In this document: positions 16,213 through 24,291 of the stretch, piece by piece
Layout of the letters: each line of letters opens with the position of its first letter
Numbering within the stretch: position 1 is the first letter of the stretch
DNA from: Thermoactinospora rubra
Lineage (GTDB): Bacteria > Actinomycetota > Actinomycetes > Streptosporangiales > Streptosporangiaceae
DNA length: 64,000 nucleotides
Direction: 5' to 3'
Assembly (NCBI RefSeq): GCF_002093975.1
Contig: NZ_KZ084330.1
Location: 31,828 to 95,827 of the forward strand
Notes under the pieces: model-generated
Seen by the model: only the letters and a program-made list of their open reading frames with translations
The model's database searches: none
Told to the model about the DNA's origin: nothing
Program-made: the position numbers and the translations under genes

Positions 16213-17202
16213 TCAGCTCAGGTCGTAGGTGGTGCGCTTGCTGAAGAACCGGACCTGCACCAGGGTGACCACCAGGATGATCACGAAGAGCAGCAGGGAC
16301 AGCGTGGCCGCGTAACCGAAGTCGAACTCCCGGAAGGCCGTCTGGAAGATCGAGAAGTTGATCACCTCGGTGCTGCCGCTCGGGCCGCCGTCGGTCATGG
16401 CGAAGACCGTGTCGAACACCTGGAAGGCGCCGATCAGGCTGGTCACCGAGACGAAGAACATCGTCGGGTTGAGCAGCGGGAGCGTGACACGGAAGAAGCG
16501 CTGCACCGGCGTCGCGCCGTCCACCGCGGCCGCGTCGTACAGCTCCTTCGGGATGCCCTGCAGGCCCGCCAGGAAGAACAGCATCGTGTAGCCGGTGTGC
16601 TGCCAGACGTTGACCAGCGCGACGGCGGGCAGCGCCCAGGTGGGGTCGGACAGCCAGTCGGGGCCGGTGATGCCCACCAGGCCGAGCGCCCGGTTGATGG
16701 CGCCGTCCCGCGGGTCGAAGATCCAGTACCAGATCAGGCCCATGACGATGGGGGTGGCCATCCACGGGATCACGAACAGCGCGCGGTAGAACCTGATGCC
16801 CTTGACGCGCTGGTCGAGCATGACGGCCAGGCCGAGGGCGAGGACCGTCTGCAGCGGGATGCACAGCAGGACGTACAGGATCGTCACCCACACCGAGTGC
16901 CAGGCCTCGCCGTCGCCGGCCAGCCGCTCGTAGTTGGCCAGGCCGACGAACTCGGGCTCCGACAGCAGCTCCCAGTCGAACAGGCTCAGGCCGAAGACGA
17001 TCAGCACCGGCAGCAGGAGGAAGGCGGCCACGCCGAAGAGGCTGGGCGCGACGAACAGGTAGGCGTGCCAGTCGCCGAGCCGGAACCGGCGGGCCCCGCC
17101 GGAGCGCGCCCGCTCGTGCTCCTTGCCCACCGCCGTGCCGCACGGCGGGGCGGGCCGTGCGGCGCCGGACCGTGACAGGCCGGACCGCGAGAAGCCGGTC
17201 AC
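16213..17202 (-). CDS. ABC sugar permease, MalF-like
   Basis: A 329-residue permease with six membrane helices and the EAA loop YDAAAVDGATPVQRFFRVTL. Start GTG 17202 overlaps the GH36 stop as GTGA. This gives a 50-residue basic, Arg/Ser-rich cytoplasmic N-terminus before the first helix (HAYLFVAPSLFGVAAFLLLP). An internal start is possible because that N-terminus is poorly conserved in type. It pairs with the permease at 15403. Confidence 0.9.
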   Translation of the reverse strand: MTGFSRSGLSRSGAARPAPPCGTAVGKEHERARSGGARRFRLGDWHAYLFVAPSLFGVAAFLLLPVLIVFGLSLFDWELLSEPEFVGLANYERLAGDGEAWHSVWVTILYVLLCIPLQTVLALGLAVMLDQRVKGIRFYRALFVIPWMATPIVMGLIWYWIFDPRDGAINRALGLVGITGPDWLSDPTWALPAVALVNVWQHTGYTMLFFLAGLQGIPKELYDAAAVDGATPVQRFFRVTLPLLNPTMFFVSVTSLIGAFQVFDTVFAMTDGGPSGSTEVINFSIFQTAFREFDFGYAATLSLLLFVIILVVTLVQVRFFSKRTTYDLS

Positions 17203-18512
17203 GACGGGTCCGTCCGCGTGGGCACCATGAGCCGCCGGGTGGTCTCCAGCCCCCACTCGTCCAGGGCGGCGAGCGGGTCGCTGGAGCCGCGCAGCCCGCC
17301 CGTGGCCGCGATGTGCGCCGCCCACTCCTCCCGGGCCTCGACCTCCGGCCGGACGATGATGCAGTCGGGGTCGTTGACCCACCAGCGGGCGTGCAGGAAC
17401 TCGCGGGCCGCCCCGGTCAGCCGCGCCCCGAGCTGCGAGGGCTGGCTGATGTCGCCGGAGCGGGGCAGCAGGGTGGGCGCGATGTCGGGGCTGACCCGCA
17501 TGATGTCCACCAGGCCGAGGCTGGGCAGCATGGGCGCCCCGCAGCCGTGCAGGGTCGCGTCGGGGCCGGCGCCCTGCCGGACGAGCTCCAGGCCGAGCCG
17601 GTAGGCGGTGACGGGGTCGACGTCCTCGGCCCGCTTCCCCGGGAGGGCTCCGGCGTAGCAGTAGTCGAGCTTGAAGTGGGTGATCCCGAGGCCGCGCAGG
17701 GTGGCGAAGACGGTGAGGAGATGCTCGGCCGCGCCGGGGTGGGTGACGTCGAGGACGGCGAGGTCCTGGTTCCACATGCGGCCCGCCCAGGCCCCCTCGA
17801 CCAGCCAGTCGGGGTGCTCGCGGAAGATCCGGCTGCGGTGCCCGACGAGGAAGGGCGCGACCCAGATGCCCGCCCGCTTGCCGGCCTCCAGCAGCGTGCC
17901 AGCCACCCGCTCCAGCGATCCGAAGCCGGGGCGCACCTCGAGCCAGTCGCCGATCTCGGCCTCGTAGCCGTCGTCGAGGAGGAACATGTCGGCGGGCAGG
18001 CCGTACCGCTCGGCGAGGCGGAGGTTGTCGATGACGTCGGCGTCGGTGACCTTGTCCCAGTAGCCGTACCACGAACACCACAGGGGCGGCACCGCCGGAA
18101 ACGTTTCCGGCGCGAACCCGTCGGCGATCCGCTCGGCCCACTGACGCAACGCCTGGGGGAGGCCGCCCTCGGCCTGCCAGTGCGCCACCGGCCCGTCGGC
18201 GGAGACGACCAGCCTGCCGCCCTCCCACCGGGCCCGGATCGAGGGCACCTGCAGCGGCGAGGGCGCCGACCAGACGCGGACCGGCCCGCCGTCGCCCGGA
18301 TCCACCGCGAGCAGGCCCTCGCCCTGGAACACGCCCTCGGGAACGGGCGTCTCCGGGCGGTAGCACAGGACCTGGATGGCCGGGTCGGCGGGGCGGGGCG
18401 GGCGCTCGTGGAGCCGGTAGGCGCCGGTCGGGCTCCAGCTCTGCCAGCCATGCTCGAAGACCAGGCTCCCGGCGGGGTCGCAGCCGATCTCGCCGATGTC
18501 CGTGAACGGCAT
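17199..18512 (-). CDS. Alpha-galactosidase-like glycoside hydrolase, GH36
   Basis: A 437-residue cytoplasmic glycosidase, short for GH36. An abbreviated N-terminal beta-domain (1-135) leads to the barrel: LWCSWYGYW, FLLDDGYEAEIGDW, predicted nucleophile Asp283 in HFKLDYCYAG, and predicted acid/base Asp343 in MRVSPDIAP. It has no signal peptide, so it acts on internalised sugar. It is the first gene of the eight-gene operon and starts from a short upstream region that holds a ROK-type site. Specificity (alpha-galactose versus alpha-GalNAc or similar) cannot be fixed from sequence alone. Confidence 0.88.
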   Translation of the reverse strand: MPFTDIGEIGCDPAGSLVFEHGWQSWSPTGAYRLHERPPRPADPAIQVLCYRPETPVPEGVFQGEGLLAVDPGDGGPVRVWSAPSPLQVPSIRARWEGGRLVVSADGPVAHWQAEGGLPQALRQWAERIADGFAPETFPAVPPLWCSWYGYWDKVTDADVIDNLRLAERYGLPADMFLLDDGYEAEIGDWLEVRPGFGSLERVAGTLLEAGKRAGIWVAPFLVGHRSRIFREHPDWLVEGAWAGRMWNQDLAVLDVTHPGAAEHLLTVFATLRGLGITHFKLDYCYAGALPGKRAEDVDPVTAYRLGLELVRQGAGPDATLHGCGAPMLPSLGLVDIMRVSPDIAPTLLPRSGDISQPSQLGARLTGAAREFLHARWWVNDPDCIIVRPEVEAREEWAAHIAATGGLRGSSDPLAALDEWGLETTRRLMVPTRTDPS

Positions 18513-18530
18513 CAGGCTCCGTCCTCTCTC

Positions 18531-18597
18531 TACTTTCGAAGGAGCCCTTCATTAGTAGCAGTCGCCCGAAAGCCGGGTCAAGGTGGACTTTCGGGGA
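18531..18597. promoter_or_regulatory. Three ROK-type half-palindromic sites
   Basis: TACTTTCGAAGGAG (18531-18544), CGGCTTTCGGGCG on the minus strand (18563-18575) and GGACTTTCGGGGA (18585-18597) share a core CTTTCGRRG. Sites two and three form an 8-base inverted repeat CCCGAAAG/CTTTCGGG. All are in the intergenic region between the GH36 operon and the divergent ROK gene, the natural place for the regulator to act. Confidence 0.6.
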
Positions 18598-18600
18598 CGG

Positions 18601-18628
18601 TTGGCGGAGAGGTTGCCGGTGGCATACT
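18601..18628 (+). promoter_or_regulatory. Candidate promoter of the ROK gene
   Basis: TTGGCG (18601-18606), 16 bases, then CATACT (18623-18628). It abuts the third CTTTCG site, so binding there would block it. Confidence 0.45.
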
Positions 18629-18664
18629 GGGGAGTTAACGAGGAAACCTACATTAGGGATGGCG

Positions 18665-19834
18665 ATGGCGAACCTGCGTGGCGGCGACCTGTCCCGGCTG
18701 CGGCAGCTCAACTCCCTGTCCGCGATCAGGGAGCTGCGCCGCGACGGGCCGCTCACCCTGTCGGCGCTCGCCGACCGGACCGGGCTGTCCAGGCCCTCCA
18801 CCAAGGAGGTCGTCGACGAGCTCGCCGAGCTGGGCTGGGTGGAGGAGGTGCCGCCGAGCCCGGGCACCATGGGCAGGCCGGCCCGCCGCTACCGCTTCCG
18901 CGCCGACAACGGCTTCCTCGCCGGCGTCGACATAGGAGCGCACAACGTCCGGGCGGCGCTGTCGGACCTGGACGGCCGCGTGCTCGCCGAGACCAGGCAG
19001 CCGGTCGAGCCCGGCACCCCGGCCGAGCAGCGGCTGGCGGCCATCGAGCGGGCGGTCGAGGGCTGCCTGGCCATGAGCGGCAAGACCGCGGCCGACCTGT
19101 GGACCGTGGCCGTCGGCACCACCGGCGTGCTGACGCCCGAGGGCGTCGTGCGGTACTCGGCGGGCATCCCCGACTGGAGCGGCTTCGACCTCGGCGAGCG
19201 GATGCGGGCCATGTTCCCCTGCGAGGTGCTGCTGGAGAACGACAGCCGGCTGGCCGCCCTGGCCGAGCTCAGACGCGGGGTGGCGCGCGGCTCGCGCGAC
19301 GTGGTGTTCCTGCACGTCGCGCGGCGGATGGGCGCCGGGCTGATCATCGACGGCAAGGTCCACCGGGGCCACGGCGCGGCGGCGGGGGAGATCGTCATGC
19401 TGCCGGAGGCCAGGTGGTTCGACGCCCCCGAGCACCTCAACTCCTGCGAGGTCGTGCCGGAGGGCACGCCGGCCGAGGACGCCGCCGGCTTCACCCTCGC
19501 CGCCGCCAGGGCGGGCGACCCCGTCGCCCTCGCGGCGGTGCACCGCTACGCCGACGACCTCGCGGTCGGGACCGCCGCGATGGTGCTGCTGCTGGACCCC
19601 GAGATCGTGGTGCTCGGCGGCGGCTTCTCGCGCTCGGCGGACGTGCTGCTGACCCCGCTGCGCGACCGGCTCGCGCGGGTGTGCATCCGCATGCCCGAGG
19701 TGCGGGCCTCCACGCTGGGCGGGGAGTGCGTGGTGCTGGGCGCGATCGAGTACGCCGCCGACCACCTGGACCGGCAGCTGTTCACCCCGGACAGCGGGCC
19801 CGAGCTGCCCGTGCCGCTGCCGGCGGGCCGGTGA
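18665..19834 (+). CDS. ROK-family transcriptional repressor
   Basis: A 389-residue regulator. The N-terminal winged helix-turn-helix (SAIRELRRDGPLTLSALADRTGLSRPSTKEVVDELAELGWVEE) is followed by a ROK sugar-kinase-like fold with the phosphate-type motif GVDIGAHNVRAALSDLDG and a Gly-rich VLGGGFSRSAD near the C-terminus. The canonical ROK zinc-binding Cys cluster is not evident, so it may lack the structural zinc. ATG 18665 has AGGG six bases upstream, better than ATG 18659. Divergence from the GH36-ABC-PhoD operon and the CTTTCG sites between them make it the likely repressor of that operon. Confidence 0.92.
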   Translation: MANLRGGDLSRLRQLNSLSAIRELRRDGPLTLSALADRTGLSRPSTKEVVDELAELGWVEEVPPSPGTMGRPARRYRFRADNGFLAGVDIGAHNVRAALSDLDGRVLAETRQPVEPGTPAEQRLAAIERAVEGCLAMSGKTAADLWTVAVGTTGVLTPEGVVRYSAGIPDWSGFDLGERMRAMFPCEVLLENDSRLAALAELRRGVARGSRDVVFLHVARRMGAGLIIDGKVHRGHGAAAGEIVMLPEARWFDAPEHLNSCEVVPEGTPAEDAAGFTLAAARAGDPVALAAVHRYADDLAVGTAAMVLLLDPEIVVLGGGFSRSADVLLTPLRDRLARVCIRMPEVRASTLGGECVVLGAIEYAADHLDRQLFTPDSGPELPVPLPAGR

Positions 19835-19846
19835 ACGAGGCCGTCC

Positions 19847-20656
19847 CTATCTCTCCCACGCCCGGACGTAGTCCACCACCATGCGGCCCACCGACCCCGG
19901 CGCCGGCGGCCCCCCGGCGTACACGAAGTTGCTCACCACCAGGTTGGCCGGGCCCGGGGGCGGGCCCGGCGCGTGGCACACCCGCTCCCCGTCGACGTAG
20001 AAGTCCGTCCCCCAGTCCTGGATGTCGGCCCCGTAGACGTGCATGCCCGCGCTCGGGTCGAAGCGGGGCGTGTGGACGCAGCCCTGGACGGAGTCCGAGT
20101 GCCGGGTGAGGTACAGGCGCCGGCGATTGTCGGAGAAGTACTCGAAGACGTCCGTCTCGGCCGGCTGCCAGTTCCCGGGCACCGGCCAGGTCCAGAACGA
20201 CGGCCAGAATCCCGGGGGCGCGGGGAGCTTCGCCCTGATCTCGACGTAGCCGTTCCGGAAGGCGTAGCCCTTGGGCCCGGTGGAGGTGATCAGGCAACTG
20301 GACCAGTCGTACCAGTGCCCGGCCTCCGACCGGACACCGTCGGGCCTGGCCGTGATGGTCAGCGTCCCGCCGGACACCGAGCAGTTGCCGGGCCGGTCGA
20401 ACTCCAGCTGCTCGCTGCCCGGGTTGCCGGTGCCGTACGGCTGGTCGGACCAGTCGGACTCGGCCGTGGAGCGAAACCGCCATTTCGCCTCGTTGACGGA
20501 GGATCCATGGAATTCGTCGTGGAACTTCAGCGTCCACCGGCCGCCGGGCCCGACGGGTTTGACGCCGCCGGGGTCCGAGGGCGACGCCGGGACCGGGCGC
20601 TCGGCGAAACTCATGGCAAGAGCCGACATGACCGCCAAGAATCGTATCAACCACAT
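19847..20656 (-). CDS. Secreted GH16 family endo-beta-glucanase-like hydrolase
   Basis: A 269-residue exported enzyme. A short signal peptide (MWLIRFLAVMSALAMSFA) precedes a single jelly-roll domain. The GH16 active-site signature ExDxxE is present as ETDVFE, with nucleophile Glu, Asp and acid/base Glu, preceded by FWPSFWTWP. Product could be a laminarinase, lichenase or galactanase; the binding-loop residues do not let me choose. It is convergent with the ROK gene (12 bases between stops) and has its own long, repeat-rich upstream region, so it is regulated separately from the operon. Confidence 0.87.
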   Translation of the reverse strand: MWLIRFLAVMSALAMSFAERPVPASPSDPGGVKPVGPGGRWTLKFHDEFHGSSVNEAKWRFRSTAESDWSDQPYGTGNPGSEQLEFDRPGNCSVSGGTLTITARPDGVRSEAGHWYDWSSCLITSTGPKGYAFRNGYVEIRAKLPAPPGFWPSFWTWPVPGNWQPAETDVFEYFSDNRRRLYLTRHSDSVQGCVHTPRFDPSAGMHVYGADIQDWGTDFYVDGERVCHAPGPPPGPANLVVSNFVYAGGPPAPGSVGRMVVDYVRAWER

Positions 20657-20894
20657 GGTTTCCCGCCTTTCCCTGGGAATTCATTGATTCGCCGTCAAAG
20701 GCGGAAACCTGTGCCGAGAATGTCCGGGGAGTCTGTTTGCCACGTGCACAAGTGCCCGGATCGCTCTTTGATCCGCACGTATGACTCTTTAGCGGCTGAT
20801 TGGCATCAATGCCCTGCGGGTATGGCAGCGTTTTTGCCCGCCATATGGTGGTAAGCGGTCCATGGACCGAAAAGTCGGTCGCGCCCGGGCCGGG
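20657..20894. promoter_or_regulatory. Relatively AT-rich, repeat-rich upstream region of the GH16 gene
   Basis: No gene is visible here. The region holds GTTTCCCGCCTTT (20658-20670) inverted against AAAGGCGGAAAC (20697-20708), CGGATC/GATCCG (20757-20762, 20770-20775) and GGCAT/ATGCC near 20812-20823. It is noticeably less GC-rich than its surroundings and probably contains the GH16 promoter and operator. Confidence 0.5.
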
Positions 20895-21227
20895 TCAGGC
20901 CGCCGACCAGCCGCCGTCCACCGGCACGAGGGCGCCGTTGACGAACGAGGCGGCGTCCGAGGCGAGGAAGAGGGCGACGTCGGCCATCCGCTCCGGCTCG
21001 GCCATGCGCTCGCCGAGCGCGAGCACGGGTGCGAGCCGGGCGACGCCCGCCGGGTCGAAGGCCGCCGCGGTGTCGGCGATGCCGGTCATGGTGGGACCGG
21101 GCAGGATGGCGTTGCAGCGGATGCCGTCCTTGGCGTAGGCCCAGGCCACGCTGCGGGTCAGGCCGACGACGCCGTGCTTGGAGGCGGTGTAGGCGGCCCC
21201 GGCAGCGCCGCCCCGGATGCCGGCAAC
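20895..21227 (-). pseudogene. Short-chain dehydrogenase, 5'-truncated
   Basis: The minus strand encodes the C-terminal half of an SDR, from VAGIRGGAAGAAYTASKHGVVGLTRS, which includes the catalytic YxxxK, through RCNAILPGPTMTG to the normal end FVNGALVPVDGGWSAA. Upstream of about 21227 the frame turns into antisense of the TetR gene: the Rossmann TGxxxGIG half (about 140 residues) is missing. It cannot bind cofactor and is almost certainly inactive. The break coincides with the start region of the divergent TetR gene, which suggests one deletion removed both 5' ends or a collapsed assembly. Confidence 0.75.
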
Positions 21228-21767
21228 CGGGCCAACAGGGGGCCGGGGGCCGCGGCGGAGAACAGGGCGGCGCTGATCGCCGCGGCTCGCGAGGTCTTCG
21301 CCCGCGCCGGCTACGACGCGCCGCTCAGCATGGTCGCCCGCGCGGCCGGGGTCGGGCAGGGCAGCCTCTACCGGCACTTCCCCGACCGTGCCGCCCTGGC
21401 CCTCGCGGTGTTCGAGGACAGCGTCGCCGAGCTGGAGGAGCTGGCCGCCCGCCCGGGCGTCACCCTGGACGAGGTGCTGGCGCGCATCACCGAGCAGACC
21501 ATCGCCTCCACCGCGTTCATCGACATGGTCAGCCTGACCCCGGCCGACCCCCGCATCCTCGCGGTGCGCGACCGGGTGGCCGGCCTCCTGGCGGGCCCGC
21601 TGGCCGCGGCCCGTGAGGCGAGCCGCGTGCGGCCGGACGTCACGGCCGAGGACCTGGTCCTGGCGATCAGCATGCTGGCCGGCGTGCTGGCCAGGACCCC
21701 GCCCCCGGCCCGGCGCGAGGCCGCCCGGCGGGCCTGGTGGCTGCTGCGCCAGGGCATCGAGTCCTGA
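21174..21767 (+). CDS. TetR-family regulator with damaged or displaced start
   Basis: The recognisable protein begins about 21222 (ANRGPGAAAENRAALIAAAREVFARAGYD) with an intact helix-turn-helix (LSMVARAAGVGQGSLYRHFPDRAAL) and a ligand domain ending RRAWWLLRQGIES. No ATG, GTG or TTG with a ribosome site lies just before it; the nearest in-frame start, GTG 21174, is inside the antisense of the SDR remnant. An ATG at 21217 is in another frame and stops after 19 codons. The first 10-15 native residues and the promoter seem lost. It may still be made from GTG 21174 as a fusion, but this is uncertain. Confidence 0.6.
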   Translation: MLGGGVGGPGSAAPDAGNRANRGPGAAAENRAALIAAAREVFARAGYDAPLSMVARAAGVGQGSLYRHFPDRAALALAVFEDSVAELEELAARPGVTLDEVLARITEQTIASTAFIDMVSLTPADPRILAVRDRVAGLLAGPLAAAREASRVRPDVTAEDLVLAISMLAGVLARTPPPARREAARRAWWLLRQGIES

Positions 21768-21820
21768 TCCAGGGCCTCGGCCCATGTCCGCCGTGACGGC
21801 GCTTCGCACGCATCGTCACG

Positions 21821-21826
21821 TAAAGT
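21821..21826 (+). promoter_or_regulatory. Candidate -10 hexamer TAAAGT for a leaderless mRNA
   Basis: Eight bases before ATG 21835, in a locally AT-rich stretch without a ribosome-binding site. Confidence 0.5.
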
Positions 21827-21834
21827 AATCAAAC

Positions 21835-22458
21835 ATGGCGGACAACACGGCGGCGGAGCGGCACGTGATCGAGATCGCGACCCGGCTGTTCGGCGAGCTG
21901 GGCTTCGACGGCACCTCGATGCGGCTCATCGCCGACGCGGCGGGCCTCGACCTCGACACCGTGGTCGCCGTCGCGGGCGACAAGGTGGAGCTGTACCGGG
22001 AGGTGATGCGGCGCGCCCACGAGGTGGAGCAGGCCGCGATGGGGGAGGCCCTGGCGCGCTTCACCCCCACCCGGGATGGGCTGATCGCCCTGGCCGACGC
22101 CTACCTCGACTTCTGCGTCGGCCACCCGCAGATCGTCGCGCTGTGGCTGCACCGGTGGATGGGCGACGCCGCGGACGTGACGGACCTGGAGGAGCGGTAC
22201 TCCCGGGCGCTCACGGCCCGCGTGACCTCGGTGATCCGGCCGCTGCTGCCGCCCGACGTGGACGCCGACCACGTGGCCTGGATGATCGTCTGGTCGGTGT
22301 ACGGGTTCATGTCGGGCCGCCTGCAGTACACCGTCACCAACGCGCCGGCGCGGGCGAGCCGTCGGCGTGGCATCGGCGTGGAGCCGGCCGCGCTGGCCCG
22401 CTTCCGCGACTACCTCCACAAGTTCATCTGGCGGATGACGTCTCCGACGGTCTCGTGA
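21835..22458 (+). CDS. TetR-family regulator with atypical recognition helix
   Basis: A 207-residue protein whose N-terminus has the TetR layout (ERHVIEIATRLFGELGFDGTSMRLIADAAGLDLDTV). The usual recognition segment (Tyr-x-x-Phe) is replaced by VVAVAGDKVELYREV, so DNA specificity or binding may differ from the norm. The C-terminal domain has aromatic-rich LWLHRWMGDAADV and WMIVWSVYGFMSGRLQYTV. It is expressed from a leaderless-type start. Its 3' end overlaps the convergent dehydrogenase by 35 bases. A role in controlling the sugar-acid cluster is possible, but that cluster has its own IclR gene. Confidence 0.82.
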   Translation: MADNTAAERHVIEIATRLFGELGFDGTSMRLIADAAGLDLDTVVAVAGDKVELYREVMRRAHEVEQAAMGEALARFTPTRDGLIALADAYLDFCVGHPQIVALWLHRWMGDAADVTDLEERYSRALTARVTSVIRPLLPPDVDADHVAWMIVWSVYGFMSGRLQYTVTNAPARASRRRGIGVEPAALARFRDYLHKFIWRMTSPTVS

Positions 22459-23461
22459 CGTCGACGTGGATCTTCGGCCCCGGCCCGGCGCCCGCGGGCC
22501 GCCATCCCGCCAGCACGTCGCCCGCGCGCTCCAGCCCCACCGTGGCCGCCACCAGCGGCTCGGGATCGACCGAGCCGTCGGCGTAGTGCTCGATGGCGCC
22601 GCGCAACCCCGCCGACCCGCCGAGGACGCCGACCGCCGTGACGTCCTTGAGCACCAGCGCCCGGCTGTCGACCGGGCTGGGCCGTCCCGCCAGGCCGATG
22701 CAGACCACGCGCCCGCCGGGTTCGACCACGTCGAGCGCCCAGGCGGGCACGGCGGCGGCGTTGGTGGCGTCGATGACCGCGTCGTACGGCAGGGCCGGCA
22801 GCTCCCCGGCCGTCCACACGCGCGGGCACCCCAGGCGGCGCGGCAGCTCCAGCGCCTCGGGAGAGGGGCCGACCACGTGGACCTCGGCCCCGGCCGCGGC
22901 GGCGAAGGCCGCGGCCAGCAGCCCGATGGTGCCCGGTCCCGCCACGACGATCCGCACGCCCGGCCCGGCCCCGGCGGCCCGCACCGCGCGCAGCGCGTTG
23001 CCTCCGGGCTCGACGAGGGCGCCCGCCGTGCCGCCGACCGAGTCCGGCAGCGGGTGCAGCGCGCGGACGGGCATGAGCAGCTGCTCGGCCAGGGCCCCGG
23101 GCCAGCCGCGGCGGATGCCGACCTCGTGCCGGTCCTCGCACACGTGGTGGCGCCCGCGCCGGCAGCGGTGGCAGGCGCCGCAGCCCAGCATGGTGTCCCC
23201 GGTGACGCGCCGCCCCACCCAGGCCGGGTCGACGCCCTCGCCGGCGGAGGCGACCGTGCCGCACCACTCGTGCCCGGGCCGCAGGGGATAGGCCGCGTGC
23301 CCCTGGTGCAGGTAGGCCATCTCCCCGGTGTAGAACTCCACGTCCGTGCCGCACAGGCCGGCCCGCTCCACGTCGATCACGACCTGGCCGGGTCCCGCCC
23401 GCGGCGGCTCGACGTCCAGCACGACGGCCCGGCGCGGCCCGGTCAGCACCAGGGCCCTCAT
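22424..23461 (-). CDS. Zinc-dependent medium-chain dehydrogenase
   Basis: A 345-residue GroES/Rossmann dehydrogenase. Catalytic zinc ligands are Cys37 (GLCGTD) and His64-Glu65 (RPGHEW). The structural zinc lobe has four Cys, 94, 97, 100 and 108 (GCGACHRCRRGRHHVC). The cofactor motif is VAGPGTIGLLAAAFA. Such enzymes oxidise polyols or aldoses at a secondary or anomeric hydroxyl. It overlaps the SMP-30 gene by ATGA and belongs with the lactonase and dehydratase in an oxidative sugar pathway: dehydrogenase to lactone, lactonase to aldonate, dehydratase to 2-keto-3-deoxy acid. The specific sugar is not determinable here. Confidence 0.9.
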   Translation of the reverse strand: MRALVLTGPRRAVVLDVEPPRAGPGQVVIDVERAGLCGTDVEFYTGEMAYLHQGHAAYPLRPGHEWCGTVASAGEGVDPAWVGRRVTGDTMLGCGACHRCRRGRHHVCEDRHEVGIRRGWPGALAEQLLMPVRALHPLPDSVGGTAGALVEPGGNALRAVRAAGAGPGVRIVVAGPGTIGLLAAAFAAAAGAEVHVVGPSPEALELPRRLGCPRVWTAGELPALPYDAVIDATNAAAVPAWALDVVEPGGRVVCIGLAGRPSPVDSRALVLKDVTAVGVLGGSAGLRGAIEHYADGSVDPEPLVAATVGLERAGDVLAGWRPAGAGPGPKIHVDVTRPSETSSAR

Positions 23462-24291
23462 GGCCGGCCCAGCGGGACGGGCCGCCACAGGGTCGTGGGC
23501 ACGCCGGCGACGCCGACCTCGACTGCGAACAGGCCGCCTCCGGCGGTGGTGACGACCAGGGTCTCGCCGACGAAGGCCGCGCTGGAGACCTTCGGCACCG
23601 GCAGGCTGACCGCGTCGAGCAGCCTGCCGTCCGGGGACAGCCGCCGCACCTGCCCCGCGCCCCACACGGCCAGCCACAGGTTGCCCTCGACGTCCACGCT
23701 CAGGCCGTCCGGCAGCCCGTCGGTCACCGTGATCGCCGCCCTCCTCGGCCCCACCCGCCCGGTCTCCGGGTCGTACGGCTGGGCCCACACCACGCCGGGC
23801 CTGCTGTCGACGTGGTACATCGTCCGCCCGTCGGGCGACCAGCCCAGCCCGTTGGAGACGGTCAGCCCCTCGGCGACCACGCTCACGCGGCCGCCGGACT
23901 CCAGCCGGTAGAGCCTTTCCTCGCCGGTGCGGCCGTCCAGGGCGAGGCTCCCGGCCAGGAACCGCCCCGCCGGGTCGCACTTGCCGTCGTTGAACCGGCT
24001 CGCCACGCCCTCCGGCAGCACCCTGGGCCCCGTCGTGACGCCCGTCAGGCCGACGACGGCGAAGCCGTCCCGCGCGGCCACCAGGATCGAGCCGTCGGTG
24101 CCGGGCACGGCCGCGCCGACGGTGCCCGGCAGCGTGTGCGTGCACGCCACCTCCAGGGCCCCCATCCGCAGCCGCCCCTCCATGATCCGGCCCGTGGGGA
24201 TGTCCACCCACAGCAGGCGCTCGCCGAGGGGATCCCACACCGGCCCCTCGGCCAGCTCATAAAGCTCCGTGGACAGCGACTCGGCGATCAT
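23458..24291 (-). CDS. SMP-30/gluconolactonase family sugar lactonase
   Basis: A 277-residue six-bladed beta-propeller. Metal-binding residues are recognisable: Glu in YELAEGPVWDP, Asn in SRFNDGKCDP, Asn in TVSNGLGWSPD and Asp in VDVEGNLWLAVWG following LPDGLS. The family hydrolyses aldonolactones to aldonates using a divalent metal. ATG 24291 overlaps the IclR stop as ATGA, so IclR, lactonase and dehydrogenase are one transcript. Confidence 0.92.
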   Translation of the reverse strand: MIAESLSTELYELAEGPVWDPLGERLLWVDIPTGRIMEGRLRMGALEVACTHTLPGTVGAAVPGTDGSILVAARDGFAVVGLTGVTTGPRVLPEGVASRFNDGKCDPAGRFLAGSLALDGRTGEERLYRLESGGRVSVVAEGLTVSNGLGWSPDGRTMYHVDSRPGVVWAQPYDPETGRVGPRRAAITVTDGLPDGLSVDVEGNLWLAVWGAGQVRRLSPDGRLLDAVSLPVPKVSSAAFVGETLVVTTAGGGLFAVEVGVAGVPTTLWRPVPLGRP

